DNA of 64,000 nucleotides. Origin: Fasciolopsis buskii (taxonomy: Eukaryota; Platyhelminthes; Trematoda; Plagiorchiida; Fasciolidae). Positions 47,964 through 58,171 of this stretch are shown piece by piece. The stretch is from the NCBI GenBank assembly GCA_008360955.1, contig LUCM01005836.1, positions 1 to 64,000 on the forward strand. Direction: 5' to 3'. A program made the translations under genes and the position numbers. The number at the start of each line of letters is the position of its first letter. Within the stretch, counting starts at the first letter, position 1. The notes under the pieces are model-generated. The model worked only from the letters and a program-made list of their open reading frames with translations. It was not told the DNA's origin and searched no databases.

Positions 47964-50335
47964 TTAGTGATAGATGGAAACTCACTGTCTCATTGCTGTC
48001 TATCACTTGATAGGGCTTTTTGTGGTTCTGTGCCACTCCAAGTTTCAGGTTCATAGTTGCTGATCTCCTCCATCTGCATAGTGGGTCCCAAAGGTATGCG
48101 GTATTCCTCTTCCATCCCACTCATGGGCGAAGCATGTCACAAAGTAACAATGCGTAACGCTCATATGAAGATCAGCTATAATCATGATTGCATGGCGTCG
48201 TTGCATTATCGATGACTCGGTCCGTAATAGGTCTTATTCAAGGATGAACCTGTAGCCTTTGGGCAACCAAGTGCTATCTGTAGGGCGGCAGAATCATTTC
48301 AGGCGAGTAAGTGGCTCTTTTAAGAAACCTTGCCAGTTCAGTGGAACACGAACTTTCGGGGATTTCGTGGCCATTTCACATGCACATCAGATTAACCAAG
48401 ACTAGAGGAGCATTAGATATGTGTGGTAATATCTCTTGTGGAATACATTCACTGCAAAAGTGAAACTTCGCACGTACAGAGAACTGTTGACTGCTATTCC
48501 TCCATGTGATTGCAGGAAGATCTTCCTCCAAGTCTTGAGAACATTTCGCATTTGGGTCCACTAGGATGCCATATGCAGGGAATTCAACGGCCGTGTGGCT
48601 TAATACGTCTTAGTCAACTTTGTTGTGCATTCTCAACAAGGCGACCTCGTCAGCCTATTCGGAATAAAATGTCACTCGATAGTGATTCCCTTCGGGAAAG
48701 ATCTTAGACTACGGAATGGATAATGATTAGAAAGATAAGGCATCCTTGTTGAACATTTTGTGTTGCGTTTCCCAGTTAAGCTAATCGAGACGGCACTGAA
48801 GCACAAGACGTCAACACTAGATGTCATACAATAGCACAGTAACCGACGCAATCGGACTCCGTAGCGTACGAACACCGATTGAGTTAGGCGTCGGTGCGTC
48901 TCACATAATGAGGGATCCGTAGCCCCTAGATGCGCAGTAGCATGAACTCTACGATCCAGTGGGACACTAACACCGATGCTGGAGACGGCCATATGTGCTT
49001 GAGCCTTCAAGCCCCGTATTTGCACAACCGAATGGAATGAATCAGGTGCCCTTTAAATGGATAGTCAAAGTTTGTGACCGTAAAAGCCAGGTAACATTGC
49101 TCCGACCTCCCCACCCTCCTTGAAGTTTGCTGGTAGTGCTTTCAAAATAGAAACGCACTTCTTCAACGACTAAAAACCATTCCTATATAATATATATGTA
49201 CTATATTCGTACGTGTTACCGAAATTCATGCAGCAGGCGTCATATGAACACGTTCCACCCCAATAAAGAAGCAGCACAAAGAAACATGCTGGATTTTGTA
49301 CCATTTTATCCAGTGGGAATTCGCGAATCTTCTGGATAATAAACCGTAAGCTTTGGCGTTATCTACCCATTTTCGCCACCGCTTTTGTATTTCGACCACG
49401 ATGCATTTCAAGCCCGCTCGGGAAAACGAAGTGAGACTTGCCGATGACAGCCTGACGCATGTATTGCTAAAAATGGAGCATCAATAATCATTAGCAGTTG
49501 AGGGGCCCGCCGGTAGCCGTCAGTAATTTTTCCGTAATTTTGATTTGCTATCCAGCAACTTGATTATGGAATTGTTTTCACCTCATGCTCCATGAAGTAT
49601 TCGAATTTCTGCATCAGAATCTATTGCTTAGGTGCTCATTGAATTATCGCATTGTAGTTTCATAAGATTTTACTGTTTCCCGTTCACTACTTCGCAGCCA
49701 CGATAACAACATACGCGAATAACCCAGCGCGCTTTGGTGTAAGTCAAGATCCTTCTCAAACGAAAATTTTCCTATTCGTGGTCAACCATAATCATCAGAC
49801 TCCAGTAGAAAAAAATCCTGATCAATAAGTAATTATCTTCATCATATAAATACAGGCGTAATCATGGGTAGAATACTCAATAAAGTAAAGGCTTCTGTTG
49901 CACAAACAATTGCACTATCATTTATGAACACCATCTGGGATAAATTCTAAATCTCTTCTAAAATCGTTTACGGAATTTTCATGCTCCATTAAGCTATCCT
50001 TATTCACGTTTAGACGAGTTTACGTTAACAACCAAAATCACCCATGTTTAACTATCTTTTATTTCGACCTACGGGGAAATGTGTTAAGGGAAATTTGTTA
50101 TTAAATTCATGTGAATTAGTTTTTTTCTTACTCCGTAAGCACTGAAAATGCGGACATTGACAAAGCAAATTTATGGATGCATCACAGTCGGCGATATAAG
50201 GAACAGAAGCCATGAACTATGTCACTACGTTTATTGTGGGTTCCCGACTCAGACTAGGGCTCGTCAAACGTGAATGAATGGAGTCGCTAATTACGTCGAC
50301 TTTGATGTGTTATCCATCTGTCCATCTCCATTCTA
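47964..50335. other. Intronic sequence without recognised features
   Basis: This is the middle of the 10.3 kb CAP-G intron. A 117-codon minus frame (49025-48672) is not convincingly related to any family. AT-rich sequence with a short TATATAATATATATG run lies near 49,183-49,199. Confidence 0.4.
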
Positions 50336-50339
50336 GGTC

Positions 50340-50583
50340 TTGGGTTTTGTTAAGGTGGCGTAATGTTTATCAGTTTTGACCTGTCTATTAAACGAATTGC
50401 TGAAGTGAAGCGCTTCGAGAATCCAGTGCCCTCTCTTCTGTATGTCCGGGCGACCAGCCTTGCGTCCTTGATGTTTTCCTCGTGACCCGTTTGTTCCCTC
50501 TCTTTTATTCCATCTGTCTCTTCTGTCTCCAACCCAATCTCTTTGCCCCATCTACCTACGCACAATGTCCTTTCTGATAACAC
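50340..50583 (-). mobile_element. Penelope-like element GIY-YIG tail, minus strand
   Basis: Two overlapping minus frames split a GIY-YIG-like C-terminus. One reads VGRWGKEIG, then GHEENIKDARLVARTYRREG. The other continues HWILEALHFSNSFNRQVKTD and KHYATL. This corresponds to the W/N-H-x-DWEN..VLGR....RREFLEALH...INRHIDxxxxYxxL pattern at the end of Penelope-like ORFs. One frameshift separates the two halves. It probably belongs to the element whose RT lies at 54.9-55.3 kb in the same orientation, with the family R LINE lying between. Confidence 0.65.
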
Positions 50584-50659
50584 GTCCGATAGTCGGGACG
50601 GTTCATTGCCAAGGCGTGTAGTAGGTGGTTTTCAGTCTGTTAGCTCACATTTTCTCAAG

Positions 50660-52820
50660 CCTCGCTAGCCTGTGAATCTCGTTTCCTTCAGTTTGCGCAC
50701 TTTGATGCAGGCTGGCCAACAGACGTGTTTGGCCCTGACAGTGGACTCACTTTCGATTGATGTCTGCTGCGTCAGTGAAACGCGAATTCGTGATTCAAGC
50801 AGAATAATTCAACTAACTGCGCCAAATGTCTCATCAGGATATTTGCTTCCCAATTCAGGAGACGAAGTAGTTCAAGTTGGGGCTGAACGCCAGCTTAGAC
50901 CAACCTCCAAACTAAAGGATCAGATTTACTTCGTCGGCCATCTACTCATTAGAGTTCCGGGAATGACTGAATCTTCGGCTTGAGATGAGTCGCCCTGTTA
51001 TAGCGCGTCGGACCACTGAAGCTGTCACAACCCGAGCGATGGCTTGCGTACGGGAAGAACAGTTGTATTAAACGTAAATTATATGTCATCTCGACATACG
51101 CCCCAACAGCCTACAGCACTGACACGCAAAAAACGAGTTGTATGACGAATTCGTAACTTTTGTTCGAAAGAACAAAGGTTCTGATATTGCAGTGGTAGCA
51201 GAGATAGGCTTCTCCAGTTTTGTGCAGCCAATCGTTTGTTCTTGTCTGGTGCGAATCTTCGACACAATTTGCGTTTCACAGCGGCATGGTGCTCTAACTC
51301 GACGGGTAATCTGAGGCAGATCGACCGTATCGCGGTAGGCTAACGTTGGCGCGGTTCTGTCCAGAACTGTAGATCGTACTGGACCACGTACCTCGAGTCG
51401 GACCGTGCGTTAGTTTCAATGCGAGTTTTGCTGCAGCTCAACGGCCGTCGACGCAGGCCACAAACCCGACTGGCCGTCGAAAGTCTGTCTGGTTCGGCTG
51501 TTCGCAACAGCTATGAGCAGAAACTGTCCTAGGAATTAAGCACTTTGTTGACCAGCAATGTAGACGAGCAGTGGGATCAAATTCAGCAGGCGATGCATTT
51601 GGCAGCAGATTTCGCCTGTTACGCTAGATCTAGCTTTCATCAACGACACTGAATCTCGCAAGGGTCGCTGGATTTGAAGGGGTAGCAGTCAAAGACTGTT
51701 GAAGCTTATACTCGACAGCGTTGGGCGGCGAACTTCGGTTAGTGAAGTCGTGTGCGATATGAATGGAGGAGTCATCCATGGTAGACAACAAGGACTGATC
51801 CGTTGGGCAGAGCACTTCAAGGATCAGTTTAGCTGACCACTCGCTGACCTATTTTGTCTGTCGTCTGGAGCTGCAAATCCTTGGGAGGTGTCACTTGATC
51901 CCCCAACGGAAGTGGAAGTGCAGTCCAATATTCAGCTTCTGCAGAGTTGAAAAGCAGTCGGTCCCGACGACCTTCCTCCAGTTCTTTTCAAACTTGGTGG
52001 GGATGCTCTAGTGAAATCACTTACCTCCTTGCTTCGTGATATTTGGGTCTAGGAACGTATTCCGTTATCGTGGAGTGAGTCATTGATTGTACTCATTTTC
52101 AAGAAGGGCAATCGGAGTGACTGCGGCAATCATCGGGTATTAGTTTTATTCCGATAGTTACAAAGGTGTTAGCTTCGATAATGCTACTTTGTTTGACACC
52201 GATTCGCGAGAGTAATATCCGCGAACAACAAGCCGGATTTCGGCCAGGTCGAGGTTGCATCGACCAAATATTCACTCTTCGACAGGTACTCGAAACGCGC
52301 CACACGCAACGCCGCCCTACGATCGTAGTCTTCCTCGACTTGAAAGGTGCTTTCGACTCCGTGGATCGACCGGCACTACTCAGTGCTCTCCACCGGAAGG
52401 GTATGCCAACTAAAATTGTGAACCTGTTGCGAGCATTGTATTGGCCTGCCTTTGGTCGCGTTAGGGTACACTGTGATTTGTTACGTTCATTCGAAACGGC
52501 TAGTGGCGTTCGACAAGGGTATCCCATCTCCATTCTTTTTAAAATTCGTTATGGACGAGGTGATGGAAGATGCTTTAGGAGGTCTCCGGGATGTAGAAGT
52601 CGAACTGGGAAGTGGAGGAAAGCTATACGACCTAGATTACGCAGACGACGTCGTGTGCCTGTTCGAGTCTGCGGACCATGTACAACGGGCACTAGGTGGA
52701 CTGTCGAGATCGGTTGCTCGGTTTGGCATGTGCTTTGCACCTCCAAAGTGCAAAATACTGTTACAGGACTAAACGACAGCAGCGCCGAATTGGATACTGG
52801 ATGAAGAGGAACTAACGATT
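50660..52820 (+). mobile_element. Family R LINE (RTE-like): EN start, linker and well-preserved RT
   Basis: The plus strand starts EN at 50,690 (FSLRTLMQAGQQTCLALTVD, then DVCCVSETRIRDSSRIIQL with the catalytic E). It passes through a decayed EN body, then the linker (RQQGLIRWAEHFKDQFS near 51,785; AVGPDDLPPVLFKLGGDALV near 51,957). RT reads LIVLIFKKGNRSDCGNH (about 52,086), QAGFRPGRGCIDQIF (52,230), FLDLKGAFDSVDRPALLSAL (52,330; motif A Asp kept), ASGVRQGYPIS (52,500), one frameshift near 52,535, and LDYADDVVCLFESADH with intact YADD at 52638-52649, then FAPPKCKILLQD. After a stop near 52,770 ELTI follows at 52,811-52,820. There the frame meets a GTAAGT sequence and family coding sequence resumes only at 53,119. 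Confidence 0.9.
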
Positions 52821-53118
52821 GTAAGTAAAAGGCATGATACTCCGCTGTCAAATTTGTGTGGGAATGAAATCAGTCTTTCAAATCACCATATGTACCACTC
52901 CGAAGGTGACCTAGTCCTAAGAGGGACTCAACTGGAACCTCAAAGGATGACTACCATTTGTCACACGCAGTATGTTCTTGCTCACAATCACTGACGAATT
53001 CCAACACTTTCTTTGCCTTTCACTGTTCCAGTATTTCTACATCCTTTGTTATTGACAGTTTTATTTGCTCACCACTTCTGGTATGCCTGTTTGCATACGG
53101 TCGGAGTTCCACTAACAG
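52821..53118 (+). other. 298-base insert in the LINE with GT...AG ends
   Basis: Between ...ELTI (ending 52820) and GNCLPSDGCSAVEANTCISK (from about 53,120) the normal family sequence (about six codons, VDRFCYL) is replaced by 298 bases. They begin GTAAGTAAAAGG and end CCACTAACAG. The same insert, from its fifth base on, forms the 5' end of the inverted copy ending at 33541. It could be a captured intron-like sequence, a small insertion, or the 5' end of a chimeric element. Direct joining at GT/AG would leave the downstream frame shifted by one base. Confidence 0.55.
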
Positions 53119-53953
53119 TGGCAACTGCCTGCCGAGCGATGGTTGCTCGGCTGTGGAGGCAAACACATGTATATCGAAGGCTCGAGCAGCTTACGCTGGA
53201 CTTAAGCACTTGTGGCGTCGGCCTGATACCTCACTGAAAACGAAAGGTCGTGTGTACTGTGCCGCGGTGCACTCAGTTCTGTTGTACGGTTGCGAGACAT
53301 GGAGTATGTGTGCGGCAGATGTTCGTCGCTTGCAGGTTTTCCATCACCGATGTCTACGTAGTTTCGCTAGGATTGAATGGAGTGGGTAGGTGATTAATGT
53401 ATAGGTCAGGTGTCTATTACTAGGTGCCAATTCTGAGAATACCTTGTTTCAGCGTATGAAACTTAGTAGACGTCACTGTTTGGGTCACGTGTTGGGTATG
53501 GCGAACACTCGTCTACCATACCGTGCCTTATTTTGCGTTCCAGATGCGGAGTGGAAGAGCCCACGTGGAGGTCAGCAGATGATGTAACAAAGTAGATTGA
53601 GAAAATGAACAGGAAACTTAAGTAAAGTAGGTGTCTCACGTCCTCGTGATTGGGGTTCGGAAGACCCATCAACTAGCTAGCTGGCCGGAGACACTGAAGG
53701 ATATGGCAGTGAACCGTGAACAGTGGCGATCGTGTTGTCATTTTTTAACGAATCAAAATGATTGAGAAGGTGCGTTTGTACAGTTAGACTGTGATCCGTG
53801 TGTTTTCCGCTTCGGCATCTGATCTTTTCCTGTGCGTGCAGGTCCACTCCCTGTTCCCCTTGGATTTCCACTCTTTTTAGAAACATTTGCCTTTGTGGAA
53901 GAGGCGGCGGTCAGTGGGGCCTGCCTTGCTGTTTAAGGCTGAACGATGATGTT
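53119..53953 (+). mobile_element. Family R LINE C-terminal domain and 3' tail
   Basis: The frame gives CISKARAAYAGLKHLWRRPD, GRVYCAAVHSVLLYGCETW, RRLQVFHHRCLRSFARIEW and a stop at 53,387. The last segment in shifted frames (GHVLGMANTRLPYRALFCV, EWKSPRGGQQMM) runs at 53,480-53,585, followed by the 3' tail with AACAGTGGCGATCGTGTTGT (about 53,720) and the end near GAACGATGATG at 53,950. Its 5' half (to 53639) is almost identical to 33541-32727 inverted. Its 3' part (from 53592) is identical to 47963-47602 inverted. It is therefore mosaic relative to both. Confidence 0.9.
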
Positions 53954-54875
53954 ATTGATCCGACTGTGTACGGTGGTTCCATATTTGTAGGGCTTCGTTA
54001 TTTTCGTCTTGTTGGTTGTGAAATTTTTTTGCCTGTTTCACGATTTCATTTTTTATCACACCCGAGGCATCGGTTGTCGCATACTACCTCTCACTTGTCG
54101 TTCTGATCGAGCGGATCTCTTTTATCGAATAGAGCGAACCGGGTGCAGGTTAGTTGGTTGGCGTTATTGATGTCGAATGGTTTTAGATTGCTTTCGTGCG
54201 CTTCCGATATTTCTCGTAAGTATGAGGATTTGACGATCAATTTGGTAATCTTGCTGTCGTTTTTCCTTAGCGAATACATGCGTTGGATAAGAGATTTTGG
54301 GTTTCTGTTAGCCGTGAGTGACTTAGCAATCTAGGTTGCTGTTGTTTCCGTAGGTACTGCATACTACATGGTGTCAGCCCGATGTGACGAATCGTGCACG
54401 CGACTTCTCAGTGGGTGGGTTTGAAGGCTGTGTTTAACATTAAATTTGCGCTCCGTTGTCATTGTTCTTCTACAGAGTATTGTCTCTATGCTCCCGTTTG
54501 GTTACCTCATGAGAAACAATTGCGTCGAATCATTCCCTTCCTTACTGGGTAAGATTATGCTGAGCACTGACCTGTTTAATTGGTGGTGTAATTAGACCAG
54601 CGGTGACCAGGCTGATAATGTAGTGGCTGTCAGACGTGAAAGGCGGATGTTCGAACTCTCTCGCCGCCGGTGGACTTTCCCACTTGGCAGCCCTGTTTGG
54701 CCGTGGTCCTCTGTCTGAAAAAATGATGTACATGGTTATTTCATTGGTAAAAAACAAGCAAGAAATAAAGGTTCCTCCTTTTGCAACACGACTAGCTTGT
54801 CGTGGAAGTATCGGTCTCACAAACATGAACGGCTTGTTTCAAATCCCCTTATCTCAAATTGCCCCTTGGTTGCGT
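53954..54875. other. Intronic sequence, probably decayed Penelope-like element
   Basis: Minus frames 54826-54542 and 54279-54091 lie where the RT C-terminal half of the Penelope-like element at 55 kb would be expected, but they show no motif I can match with confidence. Confidence 0.35.
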
Positions 54876-54879
54876 CAGC

Positions 54880-55324
54880 TTACAGGCTTGGCGGTGGTGA
54901 TCCTATGAGCGCTCTTAATATCTGTTTGTATATTGATCCTTGCAATTGTAGATATGATTCCATGCATATTTCCACCATCCTCCTGATATCATTTGTGGAT
55001 ATCGCTGTTCTGCTTGGCAAGTTGAAGTCCCTTTCCATAATGCGATGGATACTGTCTAGTGGCATTTGCCTCGGAATATTTGTGAGCAACCATGTGCTAT
55101 CGAATGAGAACATGATTTCGTTGGTTTCTCACCCGAAGTTTTTTTATTTGCTCCAGGAGCGTGCTAAAACTCTTCGTGTCGTTCTGGTCCTTTGGTAGGC
55201 ATGTGTATGGGACGAAAATTTGCTTGGCTGGCTGATAGTTTGGTACTGCTGTTGATGCCACGATGGGTCTAGGTGTAACTTTCGGCTTGTTAGCTTCAGG
55301 AAGTTTATAAATTATAAGAATCAA
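54880..55324 (-). mobile_element. Penelope-like reverse transcriptase fragment, minus strand
   Basis: Two minus frames split one RT. Frame 55324-55097 reads IYKLPEANKPKVTPRPIVAS, then PNYQPAKQI and PYTCLPKDQND, matching the RLYGLPKxHKxxxPLRPIVAS block and the region after it. Frame 55113-54880 reads MFSFDSTWLLTNIPRQMPLD, matching motif A (SFDVxSLFTNIP, with the catalytic Asp kept), and continues RRMVEICMESYLQLQGSIYK, then RALIGSPPPSL, matching the RGTPMGSPxS motif B. YVDD is not found. A frameshift near 55,105 and later stops inactivate it. Confidence 0.8.
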
Positions 55325-56355
55325 TCTATTTGAGGGCTTTATTTATTTTTATTGTTCTCCGCGGGTTTTGTTTTGTTTAATGTGTCCGTCTTTTGTTGAT
55401 TTTGGCTCGAAGTTCTTTGTTCGGATTTTTTTGTCACTTCCTGGTAGGTCTGGCTGTCGCTGAGTAATGTTCTCATCTAGTATTTGGTCTCATCTTGCAC
55501 TGCTGCTAAATTATATATATATATGTTATATATATATATATATATATATATATACCGTATTCGCGCTAAGATTGTCTCCTTTTGCGATGCCTATTTTCCC
55601 ACTCCTTGTTTTACGTTTCTTAGTTTCTTTTTCATTTTTACAGAAACCCTTAATCCAAGACATTTTGATTGTACACGACTCCTTGCTGTCGTCCGCTTCG
55701 TTGCCTCGTTTGACCTCTTGCAAACTTGTGTAATTCTGTTCCACTCTAAGTTTATGAATTCCCCTGTAGTGGACCCTGATGTCCGATTGACATGCTCCTT
55801 CTATTGCATACAGAGGTGAAGCATGTCATAAAAGATGTAAGATGCTTCAGTCACGCACGGAATGGAGCTTTTTTTCTTTTCCTTTTCTGGGTTGCGTTCA
55901 GTGCTTGTCTATCTGGCTCGCCAGCAAATGTTATCCTCGAATCTTCAATCGCTATCACGCCGTTTATGTTGTTCAGAATGCTTTTCGATGGCAGTTCCTT
56001 TTAAGCTTCCTATCCTTAAGATTGGCGCTCTGCCGTTGCAGATCCGTTCCTTAAGGTACGAATTCAGTCCGTCACTCCGAAACTCTTGTAAACAAAACTG
56101 AAACACTCAGTCGTTCATACCAGGAGTTATTCAGAAGCTGGCACCTGTGACGTTTTCAAGTGAACTAGAGTCTGTGACATAACTACCTCTTTCTTGCCAT
56201 ATGAGTGACTTTTGCGAAAAACGCTAAAGCTGATCTGAGGATACTATAGAACTTCCTAATTCTTCTTTATCTGGAGAACGTATTTTTATTACTTTTTGGT
56301 CATGCTTTATGAGTTTAACATGAGCGTTCGTTTCAATATACTTTGTTCTTACTAG
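55325..56355. other. End of the 10.3 kb CAP-G intron
   Basis: T-rich intronic sequence with an (AT)n run at 55,512-55,553. The frames that read as YIYIYI come from that repeat. The 3' end carries the acceptor ttcttactag at 56346-56355. Confidence 0.6.
55512..55553. repeat. (AT)n microsatellite
   Basis: Two blocks of TA/AT units are separated by GTTA. About 20 units in all. Confidence 0.9.
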
Positions 56356-56665
56356 TCCACCGTTCGCGTGCAAGCCATACATGCATTGTCCCGCATGCAG
56401 GACCCGACCGATGCAGAATGCCGAGCTGTGGAAACATTCCTGTGGCTTGCCCGCCACGATCCCACCGCCGATGTTCGGAGAGCGGCTTTAGCAGCCATGG
56501 TGTTAACTACGCGCACACTGCCAAGCCTTATCGAGCGTTGCCGTGATGTATCCGACAGTGTTCGTCGCACGGCCTACAAGATACTGGCTACGCGTGGTGT
56601 TCTTCGTCCGCTTTCTATCGCTAAACGTATCCGAGTCCTGCAAGATGGTCTCACTGATCGATCAG
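56356..56665 (+). CDS. NCAPG: CAP-G (condensin I subunit) exon c, HEAT repeats
   Basis: The 310-base exon begins in phase 0 after cttactag and ends with atcag/gtaagt (donor at 56666), leaving one base for the next codon. Translation starts STVRVQAIHALSRMQDPTD and continues ECRAVETFLWLARHDPTADV, RRAALAAMVLTTRTLPSLIE, RCRDVSDSVRRTAYKILATR, GVLRPLSIAKRIRVLQDGLT and DRS. The pattern VRxQAxxALSRxQDP...DEC, followed by PxVRRAxLxxxxxxxxTLP, RxxDVxxxVRxxAYxxL and LSIAxRxxxLQxGLxDRS, is the best-conserved part of the CAP-G HEAT array. It joins exon b as ...LLRRVQDTK/STVRVQA, like RLKDKIPNVRIQA in human CAP-G. This is the strongest evidence for the gene's identity. Confidence 0.97.
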
Positions 56666-57117
56666 GTAAGTAAATGTCGACAGCTTTTCTCGTTGTTCTC
56701 AGGCATTTTATCACTTTCATCGTGGACGCATACGAAGAAAATAGCAGGTTACAACGGTCTATTGCTCACTTCTGGATAATCGAATGGTCTTAAATTTCAG
56801 GTCTAATCTTTTGAAGCTTTATGTAGTTCTGGATTTTCAAGATCATGGTTGCCATTCCCCCCATGTTAGGCCCCAGTGATTGCTGGAGATTTATCTCCCG
56901 CTGAACTTATGGATGGAGCATATAACCGAAAGTCAGGGTAAATAAAGTATAGTAGGGAATCGGTCCGCGGTTCTCAGCTCATTTTATCACAGAGCGGTAA
57001 TGGCGAAGTCTTTGCAGTGCTTGTTATCTTCAGGGCACAAAGTTCGATCCCTACACCTGTCAGCCACATTAGAAGTAGTTAACACTCCACTGTTGCTCTG
57101 TTGGCCATCACTTTGAA
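56666..57117. other. CAP-G intron, first part
   Basis: No coding feature. A segment near 57,000-57,060 (gcggtaatggcg...gttcgatccc) superficially recalls a tRNA-like or SINE-like sequence but does not fold as a tRNA by eye. Confidence 0.5.
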
Positions 57118-57365
57118 CAGTGAACAGTGGAGACCATGTTGTCATTTTCTGTCCAATCAGAATGATTGAAAAGTACGTCTATATAGTTAGACTGCCCCGT
57201 ATGTTAGCTACGGCAGCACTCTTATCGCTCTCCTTCTTTTTGTCCGCTCCCTGTTCCGCTTGCATATTCACTCTTTTTACAGAAACATATAACTCTAGGG
57301 AAAAGGTAGCGACCAGTGGGGCTTGCATCGCTGTTTACCCCTGAACAATGATGATGATGACGATC
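57118..57365 (+). mobile_element. Family R LINE 3' tail
   Basis: Sequence from cagtgaacagtggagaccat through gtccaatcagaatgattgaa, ttagactg and gcttgcatattcactc to aacaatgatgatgatgacg. It matches the 3' noncoding end of the family R copies at 53.7-53.95 and 40.4-40.58 kb, with the terminal GATGATGATG kept. It is a severely 5' truncated insertion in the 1.3 kb intron. Confidence 0.85.
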
Positions 57366-57964
57366 GCAGTGGGAATTTGATAACCACATTTAGCGACAGT
57401 CCATATGATCCATCAGTTGTAATTGAGTGAAAAGTCAATGCAAATGTGTTTTGCTGATGTATCCTCCTGACTTCCATAATATCATCTCTAGAATATTTCA
57501 ATACATTGAAAATACTGTTATTCCTTACTCGATATCAATATTTGGCTGTCTTACGTACGTGACGGAAAATATTTGACCATAGTACTTTGCACTATGCCTG
57601 AAGTGTTCGGAAATGTTATCCGACAGGGTTAGTTAGATCTTCGTTTTCACAGGTGTAAATTGCGAAGCATTATTTACGCGCCTGTATCACAAGTTGCACT
57701 GCCCGTATGTGCTTTACGCAGAAGTATGCTCTCTAGGTACTGTGAGAAAAAGACTCCCACCATATTCCGGCTAGAAGTGGCAGCTCCAAAATATTTTTAA
57801 AATGGTGCTGATCCTGATACATTTCTAGATCATTTTTTGCCCCATTTTCTTTTGCAGTAAATGAGCTATATCGTTTCTCTGTTTTCCCTTAATCTACGAA
57901 CCTTTTTGATTTCACAATCCGCTTTTTTGTTTCATTCTTTCATTCCCCGCCCCCTCCCAATTAG
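57366..57964. other. CAP-G intron, last part
   Basis: T-rich sequence ending in a strong polypyrimidine tract (ccccgccccctcccaattag, 57945-57964), which is the acceptor of the next exon. Confidence 0.6.
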
Positions 57965-58169
57965 CTGAAGTGAGGCAAGCTGCTCAAGAACTCGTCATCT
58001 CCTGGTTCAAAGCGACCGAAAATGATCCAGTGAAACTGTTACGTCGACTGGACACCGAGGGTGTGCCTGAGACGAGCCAACTCATGTTAGACAATCTTTT
58101 TTCTGTATTGTCAAAGTCTGAGTTCAGTGCCATGGTTCAGGCCTGGGCGACAAATTATTTAAACGAAGA
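57965..58169 (+). CDS. NCAPG: CAP-G (condensin I subunit) exon d
   Basis: The exon starts in phase 1: the leftover G of exon c plus CT makes Ala, so the join reads DGLTDRS/AEVRQAAQELV. It continues SWFKATENDPVKLLRRLDTE, GVPETSQLMLDNLFSVLSKS and EFSAMVQAWATNYLNE. This corresponds to the CAP-G segment with VKQAMQKHLL..W, ILELLHRLDVE and VLNALFS. The donor is most likely gaaga/gtacgt (gt at 58170-58171). An alternative at 58174 (tac/gtctgc) is weaker. With the preferred donor the exon is 205 bases and the next one would start in phase 2. I could not find the next exon (expected to carry an LTPExALYW-like motif) in the remaining window. Confidence 0.93.
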
Positions 58170-58171
58170 GT

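Noticed and set aside
55505..55560. YIYIYI-rich frames (also at 59.44 kb)
   Set aside because: They are translations of (AT)n repeats.
57000..57060. tRNA-like segment ending in gttcgatccc
   Set aside because: No acceptor stem, anticodon arm or A box could be placed. At most it is a very degraded SINE head.
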